From Lysobacter_L cavernae (GTDB taxonomy: Bacteria; Pseudomonadota; Gammaproteobacteria; Xanthomonadales; Xanthomonadaceae), in NCBI RefSeq assembly GCF_042648505.1, contig NZ_JBHRXK010000008.1, forward strand, positions 62,001-126,000: 64,000 nt of DNA, given 5' to 3'. The translations under genes were made by a program, and so were the position numbers. Shown here piece after piece: positions 42,546-51,308 of the stretch. Positions within the stretch are counted from its first letter, which is position 1, and the number at the start of each line of letters is the position of its first letter. The notes under the pieces were generated by a model. It saw only the letters and a program-made list of their open reading frames with translations. It did not search any database and was not told the origin of the DNA.

Positions 42546-43934
42546 ATGACCGACCCACGCCTCGATCGCCTGCTTGCCCGTGCGCCTGCGCTGCGCCTGA
42601 CCATCGAACCGGCCGACCTGGAGCATTACGGCCGCGACTGGACCCGTCGCTGGACACCGACGCCATTGGCGATCGCATTGCCAGCCAGCGTCGAGGAGGT
42701 GCAGGCCATCGTGTGCTGGGCCAACGAGGAGGGTGTGGCGGTGGTTCCATCGGGAGGGCGCACCGGCCTGTCCGGCGGCGCAGTGGCGGCCAACGGCGAA
42801 CTGGTGTTGAGCCTGGAGCGCATGAACCGCGTGCTGGCCTTCGATGAGGTCGACCGCACGCTGACCGTGCAGGCCGGTATCCCGTTGGAGGCCGTGCACA
42901 ACGCCGCACGTGAGCACGGACTGGCGTACCCGGTCGACTTCGCCGCGCGCGGCTCCTGCTCGATCGGCGGCAACATCGCCACCAACGCCGGCGGCATCCG
43001 CGTGATCCGCTACGGCAACACCCGCGAATGGATCGCCGGGCTGACCGTGGTCACCGGCGCCGGCGAGGTGCTGCAGCTCAACCGCGGCCTGATCAAGAAC
43101 TCCAGCGGCTACGACCTGCGCCAGCTGCTGATCGGCTCGGAAGGCACGCTCGGTATCGTCGTCGAGGCGACGCTGCGGCTGACCGACCCGCCGCCGCCGA
43201 CCAACGTAATGCTGCTGGCGCTGCCGTCGTTCGAGACGCTGATGCAGGTGTTTGCCGCGTTCCGCGAGCGCTTGGTACTGGAGGCGTTCGAGTTCTTCAC
43301 CGACCGCGCGCTGCACCACGTCCTCGCCCATGGCGCACAGAAGCCGTTTGACGAGCTGCATCCGTTCTACGTCGTCACCGAGTTCGCCATCGGCGACGAG
43401 AAGCAGGAGGCCGCGGCCATGGCCGCGTTCGAGCATTGTCTGGAGAACGGCCTGGTCAGCGACGGCGTGATCAGCCAGAGCGACGCCCAGGCGGCGCAAC
43501 TGTGGCGTCTGCGCGAGGGCATCACCGAAAGCCTGGCCGGCTACAAGCCTTACAAGAATGATGTCTCGGTGCGGATCTCGGCGATGCCGGCGTTCCTCGC
43601 CGAAACCCAGGCGCTGCTGTCGCGCGAGTACCCGCAGTTCGACGTGGTCTGGTTCGGCCACATCGGCGACGGCAACCTGCACATCAACGTGCTCAAGCCC
43701 GAGGCCATGGCCGACGGCGAATTCGTCGGCCATTGCGAACAGGTCACCAAGCTGCTGGCCGACGCGTTAGCCCGGCACGACGGCAGCATCTCGGCCGAGC
43801 ACGGCATCGGCCTGGTCAAGAAACCGTACCTGATCGGCACGCGCAGCGCCGAGGAGGTGGTGCTGATGCGCGGAATCAAGCACGTGCTCGACCCCAACGG
43901 CATCCTGAACCCCGGCAAGCTGTTCGACCCGTGA
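42546..43934 (+). CDS. FAD-linked D-2-hydroxyglutarate dehydrogenase
   Basis: A 462-residue flavoprotein of the GlcD/D2HGDH group. The FAD-binding domain has VPSGGRTGLSGGAVA, FAARGSCSIGGNIATNAGG and IKNSSGYDLRQLLIGSEGTLGI. The C-terminal domain has the metal-binding HIGDGNLHINVLKP and SAEHGIGLVKKPYL. Related lactate and glycolate dehydrogenases share these motifs. Its divergent position to serA favours D-2-hydroxyglutarate, because coupling of SerA to D2HGDH is established in Pseudomonas. The ATG at 42546 is used; a GTG at 42534 is possible. Confidence 0.85.
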   Translation: MTDPRLDRLLARAPALRLTIEPADLEHYGRDWTRRWTPTPLAIALPASVEEVQAIVCWANEEGVAVVPSGGRTGLSGGAVAANGELVLSLERMNRVLAFDEVDRTLTVQAGIPLEAVHNAAREHGLAYPVDFAARGSCSIGGNIATNAGGIRVIRYGNTREWIAGLTVVTGAGEVLQLNRGLIKNSSGYDLRQLLIGSEGTLGIVVEATLRLTDPPPPTNVMLLALPSFETLMQVFAAFRERLVLEAFEFFTDRALHHVLAHGAQKPFDELHPFYVVTEFAIGDEKQEAAAMAAFEHCLENGLVSDGVISQSDAQAAQLWRLREGITESLAGYKPYKNDVSVRISAMPAFLAETQALLSREYPQFDVVWFGHIGDGNLHINVLKPEAMADGEFVGHCEQVTKLLADALARHDGSISAEHGIGLVKKPYLIGTRSAEEVVLMRGIKHVLDPNGILNPGKLFDP

Positions 43935-44032
43935 GGTGATCCATGCGCGGCTGGCTGCGGTATTTTCCGCGCCGTGCCGTGCGTCTTGTGGCCATGATCG
44001 CCGGACGCCGTCCTCCCACCAAGGAACCACGA

Positions 44033-44338
44033 ATGAAGCGTTTCCGTCTGCCGCTCAGCCTTGTCTTGCTCCTCGCTGTCGCCCCGGCGGCATGGGCCTC
44101 CAGTTTCGGCGCCACCTCTGCCGGTGGCAGCTCTGCTTCCAGCGCCAGTTCCAACTCGACCTCCGGCAACGACAAAGTCGTGTTGGCCGCGCGTGACGAC
44201 GCCGCCAGTTTCGTCGCCAGCAATGGCACGATCCGCGGTGCGCAACTGGAAGCAGCCCTGCGTCATCTGCGCGAGCGCGCGCCGCAGGCACGCCAGGCCA
44301 GCGATCTGGAGCTCGCGCAGGCCATCCTGGCGTTGTGA
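44033..44338 (+). CDS. DUF2388-family exported protein
   Basis: A 101-residue protein with a signal peptide (LPLSLVLLLAVAPAAWA) then a serine-rich stretch. The conserved DUF2388 core is DKVVLAARDDAASFVASNG, GAQLEAALRHLRERAP and the terminal ASDLELAQAILAL. Function unknown. The ATG at 44033 follows AAGGA. Its stop overlaps the start of the next gene (GTGA), so the pair is translationally coupled. Confidence 0.82.
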   Translation: MKRFRLPLSLVLLLAVAPAAWASSFGATSAGGSSASSASSNSTSGNDKVVLAARDDAASFVASNGTIRGAQLEAALRHLRERAPQARQASDLELAQAILAL

Positions 44339-46200
44339 GCCTCGGCTGCGGCCGGCGTTGGCGCTGGGCCGTGTTCGGCCTGGTGCTGTGCGTCGGCCAG
44401 GCCCACGCCGCGCTGCGGTGGCGGCTCGACGAACGTGGCCTGACTCCGGCCGAGATCCAGGGCTCGCGTCAATTGCTCGATCAGGCGCAGGCCCGGTTGC
44501 CGCCTGCGTTCGCGGCCGCGTTGACCGGCGATATCGCGGTGCGCTGGAGCGACACCCTGACCGAGTCGGTGCACGGCCATGCCGGTCATGACGAACTGCT
44601 GCTCAACCGGCGCCTGCTGCCGGCACTGACGGACGATCGCCCTGTCGACCGCGATGATCCACGCAGTGCACGCGAGCAGTTGTTGGCCACGGTGCTGCAC
44701 GAGTTGGCCCACTTCTACGACCGCGCCGCCCCCGAGGGGCCGTTGTCGCGTGACCCGCGCCTGCTCGACCTGGCCGGTTGGCAGGTGCGGGCGACGCGGC
44801 TGGCCACCAGCGTGGCGGGTCGCCAGCGCGACAACCGCTTCGTCGACCGCAGCCCGGACCGTTACGAGTTGACCGATCCGGAGGAGTTCGTCGCGGTCAA
44901 CCTGGAGTATTTCCTGCTCGACCCGGAATACACCTGCCGCCGGCCCGCGCTGCAGCGTTATTTCGCCGCGCGCTTGGGCGGAGCGCCATTGCCGCCCGCT
45001 GCATGCACGGACGACCTGGTCTACGTCGATGCCGGGGGCGAGGGTGACGCGTTGACCGTGCTCGACCCGGCGCGTGTCTATCAGGTGGATTACCTGCTGG
45101 CCGAAGGCAACGAGCAGCCGATGAGCCGCTGGGGCCACAGCATGCTGCGGCTGGTGGTGTGCGCGCCGGGGCGGTCGCGCGGACCGGACTGCCGGCTCGA
45201 TCTGGCGCATCATCGGGTGCTGTCGTTCCGCGCCTTTGTCGATGACGTGCAGCTGTCGAGCTGGCGCGGGCTGACCGGGCGCTACCCCTCGCGGCTGTTC
45301 GTGCTGCCGCTGATGCAGGTGGTGGAGGAATACACCAAGGTCGAGCTGCGCGGCTTGCAGTCGTTGCCGCTGCGCCTGAGCGAGGCGGAGATCGCCGGGT
45401 TGCTGCAGCGCGCCGCGCAGCTGCACTGGAGTTACGACGGCCGCTATTACTTCCTGAGCAACAACTGCGCGGTGGAGACGTTCAAGCTGCTGCACGATGG
45501 CGTGCCACGGCTGGCTGGCGCGTCATTGGGCAGCATCACCCCGACCGGGCTGCTGCGTCGGCTGGCGCAGGCCGATGTCGCCGACACCACGGTGCTGGAC
45601 GATCCGGCCGAGGCGCTGCGGGTCGGTTACCGTTTCGACTCGCTGCGCGAGCGCTTCCAGGGGATGTTCGCGGTGGCGCGTGCGCGGCTCGATCTGCCGC
45701 AACAGCGGGTCGAGGACTGGATGGCGCTGCCGCCCGCCGCCCGTCGGCCCTGGCTGGAACGCGCCGACCTGCGCGCCAGCGCGGCCTTGCTGCTGCTGGA
45801 GCAGGCGGCACTGCGTCGGCAGCAGTTGCAGGTGCAGGACGCGCTGAAACGGCGCTATCTGGGGCGGTCCGCGCAGGAGTTGCCGGCGGACGCGCGCAAG
45901 ACCGGCGAAGCCGTGCAACGGCTGCTGCGCGACAGCGGTTATCTCGGTCGGCCGGCGGAACTGCTCGATGGCCCCGGCTATGGCCTGCCGCAGCAGCAGG
46001 AGCGGCAGCAATTGGCGGTGCGCAGCCGGTTGCGTCAGGTGCAACTGCAGCAAGCGAAAACCGCGCTGTGGGACGAAGCGAAGCGTCTGCTCGATAGCGA
46101 CCAGCGCGTCACCCTCGATGGCATCCAGGTTAATTCCGCACTGCTGGGGCAGCGCTTGCGCACACTGCATCAGGCCGAAGGCGGGTTGAGCCTGCCCTGA
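44335..46200 (+). CDS. DUF4105-family exported protein with HELAH metallopeptidase-like motif
   Basis: A 621-residue protein with a signal peptide (VFGLVLCVGQAHA). The N-terminal part has a zinc-peptidase-like VLHELAHFYDR (His122, Glu123, His126) with a candidate third ligand in PEEFVAVNLEYFLLDPEY. The central DUF4105 domain (about 240-400) has PMSRWGHSMLRLVVC and YYFLSNNCAVETFKLLHDG, a pattern like papain-fold NlpC/LRAT-type proteins with conserved His and Cys. The C-terminus is helical and Gln/Arg-rich. It probably acts in the periplasm or envelope. The GTG at 44335 overlaps the DUF2388 gene by 4 bases. Confidence 0.78.
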   Translation: MSLGCGRRWRWAVFGLVLCVGQAHAALRWRLDERGLTPAEIQGSRQLLDQAQARLPPAFAAALTGDIAVRWSDTLTESVHGHAGHDELLLNRRLLPALTDDRPVDRDDPRSAREQLLATVLHELAHFYDRAAPEGPLSRDPRLLDLAGWQVRATRLATSVAGRQRDNRFVDRSPDRYELTDPEEFVAVNLEYFLLDPEYTCRRPALQRYFAARLGGAPLPPAACTDDLVYVDAGGEGDALTVLDPARVYQVDYLLAEGNEQPMSRWGHSMLRLVVCAPGRSRGPDCRLDLAHHRVLSFRAFVDDVQLSSWRGLTGRYPSRLFVLPLMQVVEEYTKVELRGLQSLPLRLSEAEIAGLLQRAAQLHWSYDGRYYFLSNNCAVETFKLLHDGVPRLAGASLGSITPTGLLRRLAQADVADTTVLDDPAEALRVGYRFDSLRERFQGMFAVARARLDLPQQRVEDWMALPPAARRPWLERADLRASAALLLLEQAALRRQQLQVQDALKRRYLGRSAQELPADARKTGEAVQRLLRDSGYLGRPAELLDGPGYGLPQQQERQQLAVRSRLRQVQLQQAKTALWDEAKRLLDSDQRVTLDGIQVNSALLGQRLRTLHQAEGGLSLP

Positions 46201-46241
46201 GCAGGGCGGCTTGGTCGAGAAATTCCCGCCGCCGTCCAGTA

Positions 46242-46266
46242 GCCCTCTCCCCTCAGGAGAGAGGGC
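46242..46266. repeat. Palindromic hairpin between convergent genes
   Basis: GCCCTCTC ... GAGAGGGC with an inner CCT/AGG pair forms an imperfect palindrome between the convergent DUF4105 and efpL genes. It could end transcription from both sides, although no T run follows. Confidence 0.6.
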
Positions 46267-46284
46267 CCGACAACGTACGCCGAC

Positions 46285-46851
46285 TCAGTCTGCGCGGCCG
46301 GCGAATTCGCCGGTGGTGGTGTTGACCAGCACGCGCTCGCCATTGCCGATGTACTCCGGCACCATGATCTCGATGCCGGTCGACAGCTTGGCCGGCTTCG
46401 GACGCTTGGTGGCGGTGCCGCCCTTCAGTTCCGGCGGCGTCTCGATGACCTCGATCGCCACGCTTTGCGGCAACTGCAGCGCCACCGGCGCGTCGTCGAT
46501 GATCTGCACGTAGCAGCCGCTCAGGTCCGGGACGATGTAACCGGCATCGTCGCCGACCACGTCGGCATCGAGCATGTACGGCGTGTAGTCCTCGTCGTCG
46601 AGGAACACGAACGCGTCGCCGTCCTTGTACGAGAACGTCGCCTGGCGACGGCTCAGCTCGACTTCCTTGAGCTCGTCATCACCGCCCAGGCTGAGGTCGA
46701 ACTTGATGCCGCCGGGCACCGAATACATGGTGAAGCGGAACTTGACGTTGCCGCCGCGGCCCTGCGGCGAGCTGCGTTCGATGTCGCGCACCTGGTAGAC
46801 GGTGTTGTTGTGCTCGATCACGTTACCTTTCTTGACGTCGTAGGCTTTCAT
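46285..46851 (-). CDS. yeiP: Elongation factor P-like protein EfpL (YeiP)
   Basis: A 188-residue three-domain EF-P paralogue that binds the ribosomal E site and relieves stalling. It matches YeiP rather than canonical EF-P: MKAYDVKKGNVIEHN, an arginine (Arg32) in the domain I tip SSPQGRGG where EF-P carries its modified lysine or rhamnosylated arginine, EDYTPYMLDADVVGDDAGY, LPQSVAIEVIETPP and the closing GRAD. It would need no EpmA or EarP modification. It is a single gene between repeats. Confidence 0.9.
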   Translation of the reverse strand: MKAYDVKKGNVIEHNNTVYQVRDIERSSPQGRGGNVKFRFTMYSVPGGIKFDLSLGGDDELKEVELSRRQATFSYKDGDAFVFLDDEDYTPYMLDADVVGDDAGYIVPDLSGCYVQIIDDAPVALQLPQSVAIEVIETPPELKGGTATKRPKPAKLSTGIEIMVPEYIGNGERVLVNTTTGEFAGRAD

Positions 46852-46875
46852 ACGGGTTCCAGTGCATGGTTATTC

Positions 46876-46947
46876 GTAGGAGCGGCTTCAGCCGCGAGCC
46901 TTTTCGATGTTGTCCAAGGCAGAGCTCGCGGCTGCAGCCGCTCCTAC
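46876..46947. repeat. Dispersed inverted repeat (GTAGGAGCGGCTTCAGCCGC family)
   Basis: A 24-base arm at 46876-46899 (GTAGGAGCGGCTTCAGCCGC, then GAGC) and its inverse at 46924-46947 differ by one base and flank 24 bases. Elements of this sequence are common between genes in Xanthomonas, Stenotrophomonas and Pseudomonas. Confidence 0.85.
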
Positions 46948-46957
46948 CGGGTTGTGG

Positions 46958-47728
46958 TTATTTCGGGGCGAGGCGCGTGGCGCCATCGAGGCGGATGGTT
47001 TCGCCGTTGAGGTAGGTGTTGCCCAGGATGTAGGCGACCAGGTCGGCGAACTCCTGCGGTTGGCCCAGGCGCGACGGGAACGGGATCGAGGCGCTCAGCG
47101 ACTGCTGCACCGATTCGGGCATGCCGTCGACCATCGGCGTCCAGAAGATGCCCGGCGCCACTGTCATCACGCGGATGCCGAAGCGCGCCAGCTCGCGTGC
47201 CATCGGCAGGGTCATGCCGACCACGCCGCCCTTGCTGGCCGAGTACGCGGCTTGGCCGATCTGGCCCTCGTACGCGGCTACCGAGGCGGTGTTGACGATC
47301 ACGCCGCGCTCGCCGTCGACGCCGGCCTCGTTGTGCTGCATCAACGCGGCGGCGGCCTTGGCGACGTTGAAGCTGCCGACCAGGTTGACCATCACCGTGG
47401 ACTGGAACTGCGCCAGCGGCATCGCGCCGTCCTTGCCGAGCACGCGGCCGGCGCCGAGGATGCCGGCGCAGTTGATCGCGACGTTCAGCCCGCCGAGGAA
47501 CTGCTGGGCGGCGGCGACGTTGGTGGCCACGCCGGCCTCGTCGGTGACGTCGGTCTTGAAGTAATGCGCATGGGCCGCGCCGAGTTCGGCGACCGCGGCG
47601 GCGCCCTTGTCGTCGTTGACGTCGAACAGGGCGACCTTGCCGCCCTGGGCGACCAGGTGCTGGGCGACCGCGAGGCCGAGGCCGGAGACGCCGCCGGTGA
47701 CGATGGCGCGGACAGTATCGAGTTGCAT
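46958..47728 (-). CDS. SDR-family 3-hydroxyacyl-CoA dehydrogenase (type 2, HSD17B10-like)
   Basis: A 256-residue classical short-chain dehydrogenase. It has the NAD motif AIVTGGVSGLGLAVAQHL, Asp-specific FDVNDDKG, NCAGI, NTASVAAYEGQIGQ and the YxxxK pair in AAYSASKGGV. The segment VAPGIFWTPMVDGMPESVQQ is typical of 3-hydroxyacyl-CoA/3-hydroxy-2-methylbutyryl-CoA dehydrogenases, which fits the nearby branched-chain catabolic genes. NAD(H)-dependent oxidation of a 3-hydroxyacyl-CoA is inferred. Confidence 0.87.
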   Translation of the reverse strand: MQLDTVRAIVTGGVSGLGLAVAQHLVAQGGKVALFDVNDDKGAAAVAELGAAHAHYFKTDVTDEAGVATNVAAAQQFLGGLNVAINCAGILGAGRVLGKDGAMPLAQFQSTVMVNLVGSFNVAKAAAALMQHNEAGVDGERGVIVNTASVAAYEGQIGQAAYSASKGGVVGMTLPMARELARFGIRVMTVAPGIFWTPMVDGMPESVQQSLSASIPFPSRLGQPQEFADLVAYILGNTYLNGETIRLDGATRLAPK

Positions 47729-47809
47729 GGGAGGTCCCGAACGCGGAAAGGACGCGATTTTACCGGAGCCGCGACGGCCTTGCCCCGGGGGCAGCTTCCG
47801 TGCAGCGGC

Positions 47810-50389
47810 TCAGCCGGTGGCGACCAGCGGCGAGCGGTAGTACTGCTGCAGCTCGTCGGGCAGCAGACCCGGCGCGAACAGGAAGCCTTGGCCGACGGTC
47901 ACGCCGAGCTGCAGCAGGAACGCGCGTTGCTGCTCGGTCTCCACACCCTCGGCGACCAGGCCCAGGCCGAGGCTGCGGGCGATGCCGGTGACGGCCTGGC
48001 AGACGGCGACGTCGGACTGGTTGTCGGGCACGCCCTGCACGAACAACTGGCTCAGCTTGAGGCCGTGGATCGGCAGCCGGCGCAGGTAGTTGAGGGCGCT
48101 GTAGCCTTCGCCGAAATCGTCGATGGTCAGGATCACGCCCATGTCGCGCAGCGCGGCGAAGGTGCGCAGCGTGTCGGGCACGTCCTCGATCAGCACGCGC
48201 TCGGTGAATTCCAGTTCGAGCGCGCTGCCGGGCAGGCCGAACTCGCTCAGTGCCGCGTTGACGCTGCTGGCCAGGTCTTCGCCGAGGAACTGGCGGTAGG
48301 ACACGTTGACTGCGACGCGCTGCACCTGCAGGCCACGCTCGCGCCAGCGGTGCAGCTGCCGGCAGGCCTCCTGCAGCACCCAGCCGCCGATGCCGACGAT
48401 GTCGCCGGTGGTCTCGGCGTGGTCGATGAAACGGTCCGGACGCATCTCGCCGAGCGAGTGGTTGCGCCAGCGGATCAGCGCCTCGACCGCAACCACCGCG
48501 CCGGTCGCCATCTCGACCTGCGGCTGGTAGACCAGGTGGAACTCGTCGTTGTTGACCGCGCGGCGCAGGTGCGTCTCGAGCTGCAGGCGATGCAACTGCT
48601 GCTCGGCCAGTTCCGGCGTGAATGCCTGCCAGCCGTTGCGGCCGCGGCGTTTGCTGTCGTACATCGCCACGTCGGCGCTCTGGATCAGCTGCTGCGAGCG
48701 CACGCCGTCGAGCGGGGCCTGGGCGATGCCGATGCTGGCGGTGATGCTGAATTCCTCGCCGTCGAGGCGGAAGCTGTCGCCGAAGATCTCCAGGATCGCG
48801 TCGGCCAGCCGCTCCGGTCGCGACGGATCGCTGCCGGTGTCGCAGATCACCAGGAACTCGTCGCCGCCGAAGCGGGCGATCTGCGCCTCGCTGCCGACCG
48901 CGCGCTGGATGCGCCGTGCCGCCGAGGCCAGCAGGCGGTCGCCGGCGGCATGGCCGAGCACGTCATTGACCACCTTGAAACGGTCGAGATCGATGTACAG
49001 CACCGCCAGTGCGGCGCGCAGCGGGTCGTCGAGCCGGCTTTCCAGTTCCGCCAGCACCGCGTCGCGGTTGAGCAGGCCGGTGAGCGGGTCGCTGCGGGCT
49101 TGCACGCGCAGCATCTCCTCGTCGTGCTTGCGCTCGGTGATGTCCTGCAGGGCGCCGGTGATGCGCGAGTTGAGCGGGTCGCTGGCCTCGGCCTCGCCGA
49201 TCACGCGCAGCCACAGGCTGCGACCGTCGGCGCGCTGTCCCTGCAGTTCCAGATCGAATCTGCGGCTGAACGAGACCGCCTGTTCGATCGCGGTGCGCAG
49301 GCGTTCGCGGTCACCGGCACGCAGGCAGGCGAGCAGGCCGTCGATGGTCTCCGGCGGCGGGCGATGGCCGAGGACGTGTTGCGCCTCGTGAGTCAGGTAA
49401 AGCCGGTCGGGGCCGACCTCCCATTCCCAGCCGCCGATGTGCGCGAGCGCCTGGGCGCGGTCGAACAGGCTGCTGTCGCGCTTGAGCGAAGTGATGTCGG
49501 AAAACAGCGACAGCACCTGGGTCGGCTTGTCGCCGCCGGGCGGAAACTGCGGCATCGCCGTCACCGACAGCCAGGTCAGCTGCTGGCGGGTGCGGTGGTA
49601 CAGGCCGAGCACGGTGTTGCCGCACATGCGCCCGCTGCGCAGCGCGCGGTGCGACGGGTACTGCTCGGGCGGCAGCAGGCGGCCGTGCTCATCGACCACC
49701 ATCCACTGTTCCGGGTTCAACGCCTCGGCGATCGATTGCCCCGGGCTGATGGCCAATATCTCCATCGCAGCGACATTGGCGTAGACCGTGCGCAGCTCGG
49801 CGTCCTGCACGATGACGCCGCGGTCGATGGCTTCCATCAGTTCGCGGTAGCGCAGCTCGGCGGCGTGGCGGCTGCTGAGGTCGCGGGCGACCGCGACCAT
49901 GGCCTTGCGGCCCTCGTAATTGATCGGGGCGGTGTGCACTTCGACCGGGAAGCGCGTGCCGTCGCCGCGCATGTTGGTGACTTCGACCAGGTAGCTCTGG
50001 CCGCGGCCGAGGGTCTCGTGTACCGGGATCATGTGGTCCCGGGGCAGGTCCGGGTTCAGGATTTCGATCGACTGCCCGACGATCTCCTCGCGCGGACGCC
50101 GGTACGCGGTCGTACCGGCCTGGTTGAGGTCGAGCACCGTGCTGTCGTCCCAGGCGATGATGCTGACCGGATCGGGCAGGGCGTCGAACAGGGCGCGATA
50201 GCGCAGGCGATCGGACTCGGCGGCGTCGTGGCTGTGCCGCAGCAGGTCGTGTGCGCAGCGCAGCAGGTCACGTGTGGCTGCAGGCAGGGCGGTGTCGAGC
50301 GCGGCCTGTTCGAGCGCCGCCAGCGTCGCCGCCGCATCCACCGCAGCGGGTGGCGTGGACGGGGCGGAGGCCGGCGGCTTGCGCTTCAT
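47810..50389 (-). CDS. PAS-GGDEF-EAL cyclic-di-GMP signalling protein
   Basis: An 859-residue cytoplasmic sensor. PAS domains are recognisable at about 65-185 (RYRALFDALPDPVSIIAWDD), 190-310 (YRELMEAIDRGVIVQDAEL) and 320-435 (ALAHIGGWEWEVGPDRLYLT). A GGDEF domain (about 440-600) has DPLTGLLNRDAVLAELE and RFGGDEFLVICDTG. An EAL domain follows with EALIRWRNH, LELEFTERVLIED, TIDDFGEGYSALNYL and VAEGVET. The usual K-x-D motif reads KLS, so the phosphodiesterase may be weakened. The ATG at 50389 has AGGA before it and lies 25 bases after mvaB, in the same direction. Confidence 0.92.
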   Translation of the reverse strand: MKRKPPASAPSTPPAAVDAAATLAALEQAALDTALPAATRDLLRCAHDLLRHSHDAAESDRLRYRALFDALPDPVSIIAWDDSTVLDLNQAGTTAYRRPREEIVGQSIEILNPDLPRDHMIPVHETLGRGQSYLVEVTNMRGDGTRFPVEVHTAPINYEGRKAMVAVARDLSSRHAAELRYRELMEAIDRGVIVQDAELRTVYANVAAMEILAISPGQSIAEALNPEQWMVVDEHGRLLPPEQYPSHRALRSGRMCGNTVLGLYHRTRQQLTWLSVTAMPQFPPGGDKPTQVLSLFSDITSLKRDSSLFDRAQALAHIGGWEWEVGPDRLYLTHEAQHVLGHRPPPETIDGLLACLRAGDRERLRTAIEQAVSFSRRFDLELQGQRADGRSLWLRVIGEAEASDPLNSRITGALQDITERKHDEEMLRVQARSDPLTGLLNRDAVLAELESRLDDPLRAALAVLYIDLDRFKVVNDVLGHAAGDRLLASAARRIQRAVGSEAQIARFGGDEFLVICDTGSDPSRPERLADAILEIFGDSFRLDGEEFSITASIGIAQAPLDGVRSQQLIQSADVAMYDSKRRGRNGWQAFTPELAEQQLHRLQLETHLRRAVNNDEFHLVYQPQVEMATGAVVAVEALIRWRNHSLGEMRPDRFIDHAETTGDIVGIGGWVLQEACRQLHRWRERGLQVQRVAVNVSYRQFLGEDLASSVNAALSEFGLPGSALELEFTERVLIEDVPDTLRTFAALRDMGVILTIDDFGEGYSALNYLRRLPIHGLKLSQLFVQGVPDNQSDVAVCQAVTGIARSLGLGLVAEGVETEQQRAFLLQLGVTVGQGFLFAPGLLPDELQQYYRSPLVATG

Positions 50390-50414
50390 GGGAGCGTCCT
50401 CTTGGGGTGGCAGC

Positions 50415-51308
50415 TCATGACGCCGCCAGCGCCTTGCCGACCCGGCTGCCGGTCTCGCGACCGAGCAGGGCGGCGAGCCAGCGGCCGGTCTCGGCCAGGC
50501 GTGACAGGTCGACGCCGGTGTCGATGCCGAGCCCGTGCAGCATGTACACCACGTCCTCGGTGGCGACGTTGCCACTGGCGCCCTTCGCGTACGGGCAGCC
50601 GCCGGTGCCGGACACTGCCGCATCGACCACCGCCACGCCTTCTTCCAGGCAGGCGAGGATGTTGGCCAGCGCCTGGCCGTAGGTGTCGTGGAAGTGCACG
50701 GCCAGCGCGCCGATCGGTACTTCGTCGGCGACCGCGACCAGCATCGCCCGCGCCTTGCCGGGGGTGCCTATTCCTATCGTGTCGCCCAGCGAGACCTCGT
50801 AGCAGCCCATGTCGTGCAGCGCCTTGGCCACGCGCACCACGTCGGCCAGCGGCACCTCGCCCTGGTAGGGGCAGCCGAGCACGGTCGAGACATAGCCACG
50901 CACCGCCACGCCGTCGGCGCGGGCGCGCTCGAGCACCGGCGCGAAGCGCTGCAGCGATTCGTCGACCGAGGCGTTGATGTTCTTGCGGTTGAAGGCTTCC
51001 GAGGCGGCGGTGAACACTGCGATCTCCTCGACCCCGACCGCGCGCGCGCGCACGTAGCCCTGCTCGTTCGGCACCAGCACCGGGTAACGCACGCCCGGCT
51101 GCTTGTGGATACCGGTGAACACCTCGGCGGCGTCGGCCAGCTGCGGCACCCACTTCGGGCTGACGAAGCTGGTCGCCTCGATGCTGCGCAGGCCGGTTGC
51201 CGACAGTCGGTCGATCAGCGCGATCTTGTCGGCGGTGGCGATCGTCGCCTTTTCGTTCTGCAGCCCGTCGCGCGGGCCGACTTCGACGATGCGCACGGAC
51301 GGCTTCAT
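50415..51308 (-). CDS. mvaB: Hydroxymethylglutaryl-CoA lyase
   Basis: Last step of leucine breakdown, cleaving HMG-CoA to acetoacetate and acetyl-CoA (liuE). The 297-residue HMGL-like TIM barrel has VEVGPRDGLQNE, EATSFVSPKWVPQLADA, the metal motif ALAVHFHDTYGQALANIL and the catalytic cysteine in SGTGGCPYAKGASGNVATED. It overlaps the upstream lipoprotein gene by 4 bases. Confidence 0.95.
   Translation of the reverse strand: MKPSVRIVEVGPRDGLQNEKATIATADKIALIDRLSATGLRSIEATSFVSPKWVPQLADAAEVFTGIHKQPGVRYPVLVPNEQGYVRARAVGVEEIAVFTAASEAFNRKNINASVDESLQRFAPVLERARADGVAVRGYVSTVLGCPYQGEVPLADVVRVAKALHDMGCYEVSLGDTIGIGTPGKARAMLVAVADEVPIGALAVHFHDTYGQALANILACLEEGVAVVDAAVSGTGGCPYAKGASGNVATEDVVYMLHGLGIDTGVDLSRLAETGRWLAALLGRETGSRVGKALAAS

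Noticed and set aside
46907..50977. A 1356-codon open frame on the plus strand
   Set aside because: It is antisense to the SDR and PAS-GGDEF-EAL genes. Its sequence is a His/Arg/Gln-rich shadow of high-GC third-position bias with no domain.
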